NCBI GenBank assembly: GCA_011046055.1
Contig: DSBN01000024.1
Coordinates: 1 to 7,578, forward strand
Source of the DNA: Sediminispirochaeta sp.
Lineage (GTDB): Bacteria > Spirochaetota > Spirochaetia > DSM-16054 > Sediminispirochaetaceae
Length of the DNA stretch: 7,578 nt
Direction: 5' to 3'
A model generated the notes under the pieces. That model had not been told where the DNA came from, searched no databases, and was given only the letters and a program-made list of their open reading frames with translations. Shown piece by piece: positions 1 to 5,920 of the stretch. Every line of letters begins with the position of its first letter. Within the stretch, counting starts at the first letter, position 1. A program made the translations under genes and the position numbers.

Positions 1-140
1 GAATAAATATTAACCTACTATAAGCAGTATCGACTTGGGAGTTCATAAAGATTAATCTACGAAGAACCTGTCGAGATTTCAGGGATTATACGAATGGAAG
101 TCGAACCTAAAAAGCTATACCGTAACAAAGTAGCAAGAGC
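1..140. other. Left-edge stretch without a supportable gene
   Basis: This AT-richer stretch precedes the first gene and has no convincing coding potential. An ATG at 94 is in frame with the chromate transporter gene, but the 31 residues it would add (94-186) are not membrane-like and look unlike a CHR protein N-terminus. I see no tRNA-like fold, no good terminator and no clear paired -35/-10 boxes here. It may be the far upstream region of the chromate genes or the intergenic end of a gene beyond the window. Confidence 0.4.
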
Positions 141-169
141 TTGTCCGTCTCTCCTTTTTCCCGTACAAT
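141..169 (+). promoter_or_regulatory. Candidate sigma-70 promoter of the chromate transporter pair
   Basis: TTGTCC (141-146) and TACAAT (164-169) are separated by exactly 17 bp. They match the sigma-70 consensus at 4 of 6 and 5 of 6 positions. Transcription would start near 176, leaving a leader of only about 11 nt that contains the G-run (177-181) acting as a weak Shine-Dalgarno before ATG 187. This placement also argues against translation starting at the upstream ATG (94). It is a prediction from pattern only. Confidence 0.4.
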
Positions 170-186
170 CGGCTCCGGGGGCTGCT

Positions 187-753
187 ATGCTGCGAGAACT
201 CTGGGAGCTGTTCGCGATTTTTTTCAGGATCGGTCTGTTTTCCATCGGCGGGGGCTATGTGATGCTGCCGATGCTGCGTCGGGAGATGGTGGAGACCCGC
301 CGATGGCTCAGCGACGAGGAGCTGCTGAACTACTACGCCATCGGGCAGGCGACCCCGGGCATTATCGCGATAAACACCGCCACCTTCGTGGGCTACAAAC
401 GGCGGGGCGTACCCGGGGCGATCGCGGCCACCGCCGGGATGGTGGGCTCCTCGTTGATCATTATCACGGTGATCGCCATGTTTTTCGCCCGGATGCAGGA
501 GAACCCGGTGGTGCAGCGGGCCTTTCAGGGGGTCCGGGTCGCCGTGGCGATGCTGCTGAGCTTCACCGTCTTTTCCCTGATCCGCAAGACCTCCAAGGGG
601 CTCGGGGCGCTGCTGGTGACCGGCGCCGCCTTCGTCGCCGTGGCCTTGTTCGACCTCTCGCCGATACCCGTGCTGATTGTGGCGGGTATTATCGGAGTGC
701 TCGCCTTCGGCAAAAAGCCTGAACAAGGCGATAAAAGCGAGGTACGGCGATGA
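187..753 (+). CDS. chrA: Chromate transporter, N-terminal-type half (short-chain CHR family)
   Basis: This is a 188-residue membrane protein of the CHR (chromate ion transporter) family, in the short single-domain form that works as a pair with a second half. CHR proteins move chromate, and possibly sulfate-like oxyanions, across the cytoplasmic membrane. Visible hallmarks are the first hydrophobic helix followed by FSIGGGYVMLP (18-28), then the GQATPG...INTATFVGY block (53-70), then hydrophobic segments around 83-101, 115-132 and 141-176. The usual TPGP is TPGI here. I chose ATG 187 because MLRELWELFAIFFRIG is a typical CHR start, a G-rich stretch lies just upstream, and the extra residues from ATG 94 look non-native. 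The stop overlaps the next start (ATGA), so the two halves are translationally coupled. The family call is firm; the true substrate is not proven, and many such pairs occur in organisms not known for chromate resistance. Confidence 0.88.
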   Translation: MLRELWELFAIFFRIGLFSIGGGYVMLPMLRREMVETRRWLSDEELLNYYAIGQATPGIIAINTATFVGYKRRGVPGAIAATAGMVGSSLIIITVIAMFFARMQENPVVQRAFQGVRVAVAMLLSFTVFSLIRKTSKGLGALLVTGAAFVAVALFDLSPIPVLIVAGIIGVLAFGKKPEQGDKSEVRR

Positions 754-1298
754 GCTTGCTCTATATTTTTATCGCCTTTTTCAAAATCGGGCTGTTCACC
801 ATCGGCGGCGGGCTGGCAGCGATCCCCCTGCTGCGGGAGGAGCTGGTCAAGGGCGGCTGGGTCACCAGCGCCGAGTTCATCGATATGCTCGCGGTCAGTC
901 AATCGACCCCGGGGCCGATCGGAATCAACATGGCCACCTACGCCGGCTTCAAGGCCGCCTCCTTCGTCGGCTCGCTCTGTGCAACCGCCGGGATGGTGGC
1001 TCCTTCGCTGATCATCATCGTGCTGATCGCCCGGTTTATGCGGCACTTCGACGACCATCCGGTGGTGCAGGGCGTCCTGGCGGGTATTCGTCCGGCGGCG
1101 GTGGGCTTGATCGCCGCGGCGGCCTGGTTTGTGCTGGCCAACTCGCTGTTTATTCTGGAGCAGTTCCCCGACGGGGTCTGGCTCGACCTTCGGGCGCTGG
1201 GGCTCTTCGCGGTGCTCGCCCTGCTCTACTGGAGGACCAAGGCCTACCCCGTGTATTACATCGTCGCCGGGGGGCTGGCGGGGATCTTTCTTTTTTAA
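750..1298 (+). CDS. chrA: Chromate transporter, C-terminal-type half (short-chain CHR family)
   Basis: This is the 182-residue partner of the preceding gene. It carries the same conserved blocks: FTIGGGLAAIPLL (16-28), SQSTPGPIGINMATYAGF (50-67) and GMVAPSLIII (81-90), plus hydrophobic segments near 115-137, 149-160 and 168-182. It begins inside the upstream stop codon (ATGA), with GAGG at 739-742 as ribosome site 7 nt before the ATG. The two proteins are paralogous halves. In characterised pairs such as Bacillus subtilis YwrA/YwrB, both halves are needed and are thought to sit in opposite membrane orientation, and this organisation fits. The protein ends abruptly after the last hydrophobic stretch at a TAA within a T6A6 run. 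The neighbouring ABC exporter gene runs towards it, with only 14 bp between the two stops. The oxyanion specificity is inferred. Confidence 0.88.
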   Translation: MSLLYIFIAFFKIGLFTIGGGLAAIPLLREELVKGGWVTSAEFIDMLAVSQSTPGPIGINMATYAGFKAASFVGSLCATAGMVAPSLIIIVLIARFMRHFDDHPVVQGVLAGIRPAAVGLIAAAAWFVLANSLFILEQFPDGVWLDLRALGLFAVLALLYWRTKAYPVYYIVAGGLAGIFLF

Positions 1299-1312
1299 AA
1301 AACTGATCAGAA

Positions 1313-3028
1313 TCAAAGACTCCGGCGGGTGTAGAGCTGGTGGTAGTAACCCTCCCGATCCATCAGTTCCTGGTGGCTGCCCTCTTCGACAATCCGTCCC
1401 TGGCGCATCACGTATATTTTGTCCACGTTGCGCACGGTGGAGAGACGGTGGGCGATGATGATGGTGGTGCGGTTCTCCGAGAGGCGGAACATCGCCTCCT
1501 GGATCAGGGACTCCGACTCGTTGTCCAGGGCACTGGTGGCCTCGTCGAAGATGAGAAAGGGCGGGTCCTTGAGAAAGACCCGGGCGATGGCGATCCGCTG
1601 CTTCTGCCCTCCCGAGAGCTTGACCCCCCGTTCACCCACCTCCGTCTCGAAACCTTCGGGCAGGCTCTGGATAAAGTCGTAGATATTCGCCCGCCGGGCG
1701 GCCTCGACCATCAGCTCCTCCCCCGCCTCGGGATCGCCGTACATAATGTTTTCGCGGATGGTGGCGTCGAAGAGAAAGACGTTCTGCTGCACCAGACCGA
1801 TCTGCTCGCGCAGGGAGTGCTGGCTGAGCTCGGCGACCCGGTGGCTGCTGATGGATATCTCGCCTTTTTGCGCTTCGTAAAAACGGGGAATAAGCGAGAC
1901 CACGGTGCTCTTTCCCGCCCCGGACTCGCCGACGATGGCGACCTTCCGTCCGAAGGGGACCTGGAGGTTGATATTTTGCAGGACCCACTCCGGGGAAGAG
2001 TCGTAGCGAAACCATAGGTGAGAGAACTCCACGCTGCCCCCCCGCAGATCGACGGAGCGGGCGGTGGGTCCGTCGGTGATATCCGGCTGGATATCCATTA
2101 TCTCGACGAAGCGTTCGAAGGCGGCGCTGCCCTGCTGGAGCTGCTCGTTGAAGTTGATCAGTCGGTCGATGGGGTGGAGGATGATGCCGATGTAGAGGAC
2201 GAAGGAGAGCAGGTCGTAGGTCTCCACTACGCCGTGGAGGATCAGAATCACCCCGCCGCCGACGACCACCAGGTAGTAGAAGTCCCGCAGAAAGTGGACC
2301 ACCGAATGGAAGCCTGCCATGATGCTGTAGGCGTCCTCCTTGGCGTGGCGGAAGGTGGTGTTGGATTCGTGGAACTTCTCCTCCTCCAACCATTCGTTGG
2401 CGAAGGCCTTGACCTCCCGGATTCCCTGGACCGAGTTTTCCACGGTGCTGTTGATTTCGGCGATCTCCTTGCGCACCCGCCGAAAACCGCGGCGCATTTT
2501 CCCCCCGAAAATCATCCCCCAGATGAGCATGAAGGGAAAGGGGATGAGCGAGATCAGCGCCAGCGCCGGGCTGAATGCGAACATAAAACCGTAGGCGCCT
2601 AGGATCACCATCAGCGAGATCAGCAGGTCTTCCGGAGCGTGGTGGGCCACCTCGGCGATGAGGTTCAGGTCGTTGGAGATCCGCGACATGATATGGCCGG
2701 TCTTGGTGTTGTCGAAGTAGGTGAAGGAGAGCTTCTGGATGTGACGGAAGATGTCCCGGCGCATATCGGTCTCGATCCGTACCCCGAGAATGTGGCCCCA
2801 TTTGATCCGGGTGTAGTTGAAGACCAGCGTCAGCAGGTAGATCAGGGTCATCAGGCCCAGGGACCAGGTGATTTTGGCCACATCCTGGTTGGGGATGTGC
2901 AGTCGCAGGAGGTTGCGGGTCAGGTAGGGGAAAAAAATGGTCACCACCGACATCGCGGTGGCCACGAACATGTCCAGGAGAAAGAGCGGCAAGTGGGGTT
3001 TGTAGTAAGCGACGAATCTTTTGAGCAT
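1313..3028 (-). CDS. ABC exporter half-transporter (MsbA/type IV fold), membrane domain fused to ATPase
   Basis: This 571-residue protein is a classic bacterial half-size ABC exporter that would act as a homodimer in the cytoplasmic membrane, pumping a lipid, drug or other amphipathic substrate outward with ATP. Residues 1 to about 310 are the six-helix transmembrane domain, including the conserved SFTYFDNTKTGHIMSRISND coupling region (101-120). The nucleotide-binding domain follows with Walker A GESGAGKST (367-375), Q-loop Q414, signature LSGGQ (471-475), Walker B FLIFDE (491-496, catalytic E496), D-loop SALD (499-502) and switch H527. All catalytic residues are present and the length is normal. 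The start fits the family (MLKRFVAYYKPH), but no Shine-Dalgarno precedes it and the predicted transcription start is about 2 nt upstream, so the mRNA may be leaderless. It could be MsbA-like (lipid flippase) or a multidrug exporter; the substrate cannot be told from sequence. Its only near neighbours are unrelated single genes. Confidence 0.93.
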   Translation of the reverse strand: MLKRFVAYYKPHLPLFLLDMFVATAMSVVTIFFPYLTRNLLRLHIPNQDVAKITWSLGLMTLIYLLTLVFNYTRIKWGHILGVRIETDMRRDIFRHIQKLSFTYFDNTKTGHIMSRISNDLNLIAEVAHHAPEDLLISLMVILGAYGFMFAFSPALALISLIPFPFMLIWGMIFGGKMRRGFRRVRKEIAEINSTVENSVQGIREVKAFANEWLEEEKFHESNTTFRHAKEDAYSIMAGFHSVVHFLRDFYYLVVVGGGVILILHGVVETYDLLSFVLYIGIILHPIDRLINFNEQLQQGSAAFERFVEIMDIQPDITDGPTARSVDLRGGSVEFSHLWFRYDSSPEWVLQNINLQVPFGRKVAIVGESGAGKSTVVSLIPRFYEAQKGEISISSHRVAELSQHSLREQIGLVQQNVFLFDATIRENIMYGDPEAGEELMVEAARRANIYDFIQSLPEGFETEVGERGVKLSGGQKQRIAIARVFLKDPPFLIFDEATSALDNESESLIQEAMFRLSENRTTIIIAHRLSTVRNVDKIYVMRQGRIVEEGSHQELMDREGYYHQLYTRRSL

Positions 3029-3036
3029 AGCACACT

Positions 3037-3065
3037 ACTATAATCCCTGGGGCGCTTCGTGACAA
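3037..3065 (-). promoter_or_regulatory. Candidate sigma-70 promoter of the ABC exporter
   Basis: Read on the minus strand, TTGTCA (3060-3065) and TATAGT (3037-3042) are separated by exactly 17 bp. Each differs from consensus at one position. Transcription would begin around 3029-3031, practically at the ATG at 3028, so the transcript would have almost no 5' leader. The upstream hsp20 terminator supports the need for a separate promoter here. Confidence 0.55.
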
Positions 3066-3104
3066 TACGCGCCGGGATCGGAAATGAACACGCATAGCTG
3101 TTGG

Positions 3105-3138
3105 AAAAAAAAGCGGCGGGGAGTGCCCGCCGCTTTTT
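3105..3138 (-). terminator. Rho-independent terminator of hsp20
   Basis: GCGGCGGG (3113-3120) pairs perfectly with CCCGCCGC (3126-3133) around a 5-nt loop (3121-3125). Eight A lie on one side (3105-3112) and five T on the other (3134-3138), which extends the stem. On the minus strand the hairpin is followed by a U8 run and sits 17 bp after the hsp20 stop. This is a textbook intrinsic terminator and could work in both directions. It separates hsp20 from the ABC exporter. Confidence 0.92.
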
Positions 3139-3154
3139 GACTTGGGTGTCGATC

Positions 3155-3625
3155 TTACTTCACTTTGACTTCGATCTGTTTGCGCTTCTTCTCTTCCTTC
3201 TTGGGCAGGGTGAGGGTTAATACTCCGTTCTTCATTTCGGCGCTGCTCTTGTCGGGGTCCACCGTGTCCGGCAGGGTGATACTGCGCTGGAAGCTGCCGC
3301 TCCAGGATTCACGATGGTAGTACTCGCCGTTTTTTTCCTCTTTGGAGTCCTTTTTCTCCCCCTTGATGGTCAGGCTCTGTCCGGAGATGGAAATGTCCAG
3401 ATCGTCCTTCTCCACACCGGGCAGATCGCAGCGTACCTCGATGTTGTCGTCGTTGTCCCGTACGTCGACGGCCGGGGTGAAGCCGTTGTCGAAGAGTCCC
3501 CCCTGCTCGGACCAGCCCCAAAGGTCACGGTCGAAGATGCGGTTTATTTCGTTTTGGAGATACTCGAAGGGGTCGTACCGTCGGGCGGGAGTACCTCTGT
3601 CCTTGCGTTTGATCAATCCGTTCAT
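3155..3625 (-). CDS. hsp20: Hsp20 / alpha-crystallin family small heat-shock protein
   Basis: This 156-residue cytoplasmic chaperone is of the small heat-shock class, which holds unfolding proteins in large oligomers without ATP. A charged N-terminal arm (1-48, including the DPFEYLQNEINRIFD helix) precedes the alpha-crystallin domain (about 49-141). The domain begins FTPAVDVRDNDDN, contains the DLPGVEKDDLDI strand region (68-79), and ends with the conserved GVLTLTL block (134-140). The C-terminal tail carries the I-x-I/V oligomerisation motif as IEV (151-153), set in a lysine-rich tail. Length and features are all normal. A strong ribosome site (AGGAGGT at 3631-3637, minus strand) precedes ATG 3625. 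Control is unusual: no CIRCE element is visible, but an excellent sigma-54 promoter lies 54 bp upstream and a strong terminator follows, so it is most likely a single-gene unit driven by RpoN and an enhancer-binding activator. Confidence 0.95.
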   Translation of the reverse strand: MNGLIKRKDRGTPARRYDPFEYLQNEINRIFDRDLWGWSEQGGLFDNGFTPAVDVRDNDDNIEVRCDLPGVEKDDLDISISGQSLTIKGEKKDSKEEKNGEYYHRESWSGSFQRSITLPDTVDPDKSSAEMKNGVLTLTLPKKEEKKRKQIEVKVK

Positions 3626-3678
3626 AGCCTACCTCCTTACTCTAGTGTGGCGTTTATCTTATCTTTCATTAATAATGC

Positions 3679-3695
3679 AGCAAAAAATGTGCCAA
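3679..3695 (-). promoter_or_regulatory. Sigma-54 (RpoN) -24/-12 promoter of hsp20
   Basis: On the minus strand the sequence reads TTGGCAC-ATTTT-TTGCT. This has the invariant GG (3692-3693) and GC (3680-3681) exactly 10 nt apart, and it matches the core TGGCAC-N5-TTGC consensus completely. Predicted transcription starts about 12 nt after the GC, near 3668, giving a leader of about 43 nt with the Shine-Dalgarno near its end. Upstream is a strongly AT-rich stretch (about 3717-3742) that could bend or bind IHF. It is flanked by GGACAC (3706-3711) and GTGTCC (3749-3754), a possible but unproven activator site. Confidence 0.82.
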
Positions 3696-3796
3696 AACAA
3701 GTGCCGGACACCGAGGTGAATAAAATCTTATATTAAAAAAAGATAGCTGTGTCCAGTCCGCCGCGTTGATACCGAAGGAGTCTTTGTGTGTGGGTC

Positions 3797-3818
3797 AAAA
3801 AGAAACAGCCGCAGCGGC
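3797..3818 (-). terminator. Weak candidate terminator after the MFS gene
   Basis: Downstream of the MFS stop, the minus strand has GCCG-CTG-CGGC (within 3808-3818) followed by a T-rich run reading GTTTCTTTTTG (3806-3797 region). The stem is only 4-5 bp, so efficiency is doubtful. It is the only hairpin/T-tract combination between the MFS stop (3848) and the hsp20 promoter. Confidence 0.35.
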
Positions 3819-3847
3819 GAAAAATCGGCGGATTGTTTATTTTTTAC

Positions 3848-5206
3848 TCAATCCGAAGAGGTATTTCCCACCGGCTGGTCACCGGCTTCTCCCCGTCTCA
3901 CCAGGCCCATGATCACAAAAGCGGCGAACATACACAGCGAAGCGGCCAGAAAAATGATTCGCGCCCCAAACAGGTCGCGCAGAGCTCCGGTAATACCTGG
4001 GGCGATGATCCCCGCCGCCTGGGAAAAGAAGTAGTACAGCCCGGTGTATATGCCCATGTTGCGGAAGGTGGCCATCTGCCAGAGCATCGGGAAGGAGTTG
4101 GTCACCACGGAGACCCAAAAAATGCCAAACAGAAAGAGCAGTACCCAGAACAGGATGAAGGTGAGCTTGTGGGACAGGCCGAGAGCCCCGGTGACCGGGT
4201 AGTGCAGGTAGAGCAGAAGGGTCAGCCCCGTCAGGACCGCCAGAGATAGGCGGATGGTCCTGCGGCGACCGACCCCGTGGGCCACCACCCCCGAGGGAAT
4301 GGCGAAGAGGGCGTAGGCGATACCCACCATTCCCGCCGACAGCGCCGCGGTGCCGGGCTTCAGACCGAGAAATTCGACTCCGTAGAGCCCGATCCACGGC
4401 AGTACTCCCTGGTAGGCGACGAACCACAGCAGCAGGGCAAGCAGGATGTAGAGGGCGCTTTTCTCCTTCGCCCCCAGGATCATCTTCAGCGATTTCAGCA
4501 CCGGCGGGTGCTCCTCTTCTCCGGATCCATCTACGGAGCTGCGGGCCGCGCTTTTCTCCCGGACGAAGGCGAAGAGCATCACCGTGGCCAGTACCACCAG
4601 TACCGCCGAGATCAGGAAGGGAAGGGTCCCGATGTAGGGGTTGCGCCCTCCGGGAAAGGGTATCAGGGTGTCGCCGAAGAGCGGCAGAGTGATGTTCACG
4701 TCGTAGAGTCGGGCCAGTACCACCGTGCCGGTGATCGCCGCTATTCCACCCATGGTGTTGATCACTCCGTTGGCCTCGGACCTGTACTCGCCGGGGATGA
4801 TGTCCGGCATCAGCGCCACCACCGGTCCCCGGGCGGCCTGCTTGAAGAGATTCAAAAAAAAGATCACCACGATCAGAAAGCCCAGCGATCGCAGGGCCGC
4901 GCCGGGAAGCATGCCGAAGAAGAGAGCGGTTATCGGCAGGGTGACGATGATGTAGGGCATGCGCCTCCCGATGGGGGTACGAGTTTTGTCGGAGAGGGCC
5001 GAGACTATCGGGATGAGCATCAGCGCGAAGAGGTTGTCCAGGCCCATGATCAGGCCGATCAGCCCGTCGCGGCGCAAGAAGTTGGACAGAAACATCGGCA
5101 CGTAGGTGTCGTACAGAGGGTCCATCAAGCCCATGGTAAAAAAGCCCAAACCGATGATGAAAGTTATTCGGTAATACGGTTTCATCGACTTCTCCGTCCC
5201 GGTCAT
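3848..5206 (-). CDS. MFS transporter, SLC45/GPH-like sugar carrier family
   Basis: This is a 452-residue, twelve-helix cytoplasmic-membrane carrier. After the first helix comes GLMDPLYDTYVPMFL (26-40), then the conserved GLDNLFALMLIPIVSALSDK run. The latter leads into the loop 2-3 signature SDKTRTPIGRR (72-82), the MFS motif A equivalent. A hydrophilic central loop of about 30 residues rich in Ser/Glu/Lys (REKSAARSSVDGSGEEEH region) separates the two six-helix halves. The DN..A...SDKT...GRRMPYI pattern is typical of the SLC45/GPH-like group, whose members move disaccharides or glycosides with cations; the substrate here is unknown. I chose ATG 5206 over a TTG at 5266 because GGGAGG lies 5 nt upstream and because the TTG falls inside the -35 box of a good promoter. 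It stands alone: no sugar hydrolase or regulator adjoins it in the window. Confidence 0.85.
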   Translation of the reverse strand: MTGTEKSMKPYYRITFIIGLGFFTMGLMDPLYDTYVPMFLSNFLRRDGLIGLIMGLDNLFALMLIPIVSALSDKTRTPIGRRMPYIIVTLPITALFFGMLPGAALRSLGFLIVVIFFLNLFKQAARGPVVALMPDIIPGEYRSEANGVINTMGGIAAITGTVVLARLYDVNITLPLFGDTLIPFPGGRNPYIGTLPFLISAVLVVLATVMLFAFVREKSAARSSVDGSGEEEHPPVLKSLKMILGAKEKSALYILLALLLWFVAYQGVLPWIGLYGVEFLGLKPGTAALSAGMVGIAYALFAIPSGVVAHGVGRRRTIRLSLAVLTGLTLLLYLHYPVTGALGLSHKLTFILFWVLLFLFGIFWVSVVTNSFPMLWQMATFRNMGIYTGLYYFFSQAAGIIAPGITGALRDLFGARIIFLAASLCMFAAFVIMGLVRRGEAGDQPVGNTSSD

Positions 5207-5237
5207 ACCTACCTCCCGCCTCGTGTATATGTAGGTC

Positions 5238-5266
5238 ACCATAGACGCCGGGAGGGGAAAAGTCAA
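5238..5266 (-). promoter_or_regulatory. Candidate sigma-70 promoter of the MFS gene
   Basis: On the minus strand, TTGACT (5261-5266) and TATGGT (5238-5243) lie 17 bp apart. They match consensus at 5 of 6 and 4 of 6 positions. Transcription would begin near 5231, leaving about 25 nt before ATG 5206 with the GGGAGG ribosome site inside it. The promoter lies in the gap after the ferritin-like gene's final stop (5298), so the MFS gene need not depend on readthrough from that gene. Confidence 0.5.
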
Positions 5267-5297
5267 TTGTCGAGAGAATCAGGTGTGCTGCAGACTG

Positions 5298-5384
5298 CTA
5301 AAATCGGAAAAAGCTGTACTTGTTGGTGTAGTAGTTTTCGAAGAAGCTGATCTGTTTTTGCAGGTAGTTGTAGTGGCCTTTTTC
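5298..5384 (-). pseudogene. Orphaned C-terminal helix of the ferritin-like gene after the TAG
   Basis: These 28 sense codons and a TAG stop continue the frame of the gene above without any shift. They begin EKGHYNYLQKQISFF, supplying the second ExxH di-iron motif, and end NKYSFFRF, which resembles the C-terminus common to this family. No start codon or ribosome site serves it separately. It is expressed only if codon 137 (TAG) is suppressed or is an artefact. Preservation of every codon suggests the stop is recent, erroneous or tolerated by readthrough. Confidence 0.8.
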
Positions 5385-5795
5385 CTAGTCGGCCAGGTAG
5401 TTGAAGAAGAACTTCAAATCCTGATCTTCGATGTTGTCCGCGGTTTCGCGGTAGAACTTCTCCGATTCGAGTTCCAACTTGATCCCGATGGAGAGAGTGG
5501 CCATCTCGAAGTGCTTGTCCGCGATAGTCTGCTTGAACTCTTTGGTGAAGATAGGGCTCTGGGCGTCCTGGAAATCCGCCGGTTTAGGCAGGTCCGGTGG
5601 GCTGACTTTCTTGCCCTGGGAGTAGTCCTCGGCCATTTTGACCAGGGTGTCCAGGTGTTTCTGCTCCTCTTGGGCCAGCAATGCGAACTGTTCGCGCGCC
5701 TTTTTGTCGCTGGTCTTCTCCGCAGCTGCCTGGTAGAGCTCGCGTCCTTCGATTTCTCCGGAAATTGCCGTCTGAAATGCTTTTTTTAGATCCAT
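5385..5795 (-). CDS. Ferritin-like di-iron (rubrerythrin-family) protein, cut by an in-frame TAG
   Basis: The translatable part encodes 136 residues of a rubrerythrin-type four-helix di-iron protein, a family linked to peroxide reduction and iron handling in anaerobes. Helix A carries E16 (E-x3-LY), helix B the E44-Q-K-H47 ligand pair, and helix C E110 (E-x3-FY). The internal symmetry of the fold is visible, helix A/B resembling C/D. The frame then meets TAG (5385-5387) at codon 137, just before the second ExxH. The missing 28 residues, including E138 and H141, are intact downstream in the same frame (see the 5298-5384 entry), making 165 codon positions in all. So the TAG is a nonsense mutation, a sequencing error, or a codon that is read through. 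There is no rubredoxin (CxxC) domain. ATG 5795 lacks a strong Shine-Dalgarno (only a GGAT-like stretch). The promoter at 5828-5856 overlaps an inverted repeat, suggesting repression by a redox- or metal-sensing regulator. Confidence 0.85.
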   Translation of the reverse strand: MDLKKAFQTAISGEIEGRELYQAAAEKTSDKKAREQFALLAQEEQKHLDTLVKMAEDYSQGKKVSPPDLPKPADFQDAQSPIFTKEFKQTIADKHFEMATLSIGIKLELESEKFYRETADNIEDQDLKFFFNYLAD

Positions 5796-5815
5796 AGATC
5801 CAAAACTTGTTTTTC

Positions 5816-5833
5816 TATACTCTAGTAAGTATA
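5816..5833. promoter_or_regulatory. 18-bp inverted repeat, candidate operator of the ferritin-like gene
   Basis: TATACT (5816-5821) and AGTATA (5828-5833) form a perfect inverted repeat around a 6-bp CTAG-containing centre. It covers the -10 box and the predicted start site of the ferritin-like gene, the usual place for a repressor. The sequence is not a clear Fur, PerR or LexA box, so the regulator is unknown. Confidence 0.4.
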
Positions 5834-5856
5834 CAAATCATGTGAGGAAAATGCAA
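5828..5856 (-). promoter_or_regulatory. Candidate sigma-70 promoter of the ferritin-like gene
   Basis: The minus strand shows TTGCAT (5851-5856), a 17-bp spacer, then TATACT (5828-5833), which matches the -10 consensus at 5 of 6. The -35 box is weaker (3 of 6), which is common at regulated promoters. The start would fall near 5821, about 26 nt before ATG 5795. Confidence 0.5.
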
Positions 5857-5920
5857 AAAAACGCGTTCTTCCTACAGTGATTTTGCCGTGCTTCTGCACT
5901 ATACTTCTTAGGAGTTTTGA

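Noticed and set aside
94..186. ATG 94 as the start of the first chromate transporter half
   Set aside because: The extra 31 residues are polar and basic and unlike CHR N-termini. A candidate promoter (141-169) lies inside that stretch, and ATG 187 gives the normal family start.
1291..1312. T6A6 run plus CTGATCAG as a terminator between the chromate and ABC genes
   Set aside because: The palindrome has no room for a loop, and the alternative TGAT/ATCA stem is only four weak pairs, so an intrinsic terminator cannot be supported despite the convergent arrangement.
1632..3095. Long open frame of 487 codons on the minus strand overlapping the ABC exporter
   Set aside because: It is an out-of-frame shadow, rich in Arg, Pro, Gly and His with no domain. 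The 571-residue ABC exporter in the other frame has every catalytic motif.
3638..3646. TACTCTAGT shared by the leaders of hsp20 (3638-3646) and the ferritin-like gene (5818-5826), as a common operator
   Set aside because: A 9-base match is expected many times by chance in a window this size, and the dyad symmetry seen at 5816-5833 is absent at hsp20.
5207..5266. TTG 5266 as the start of the MFS gene (20 extra residues)
   Set aside because: The TTG is part of a good -35 box, and ATG 5206 has GGGAGG at proper spacing with a normal MFS N-terminus.
4277..5350. Open frame of 357 codons on the plus strand
   Set aside because: It is antisense to the MFS gene with a low-complexity Gln/His/Arg/Gly composition, caused by GC-rich codon structure, and shows no family features.
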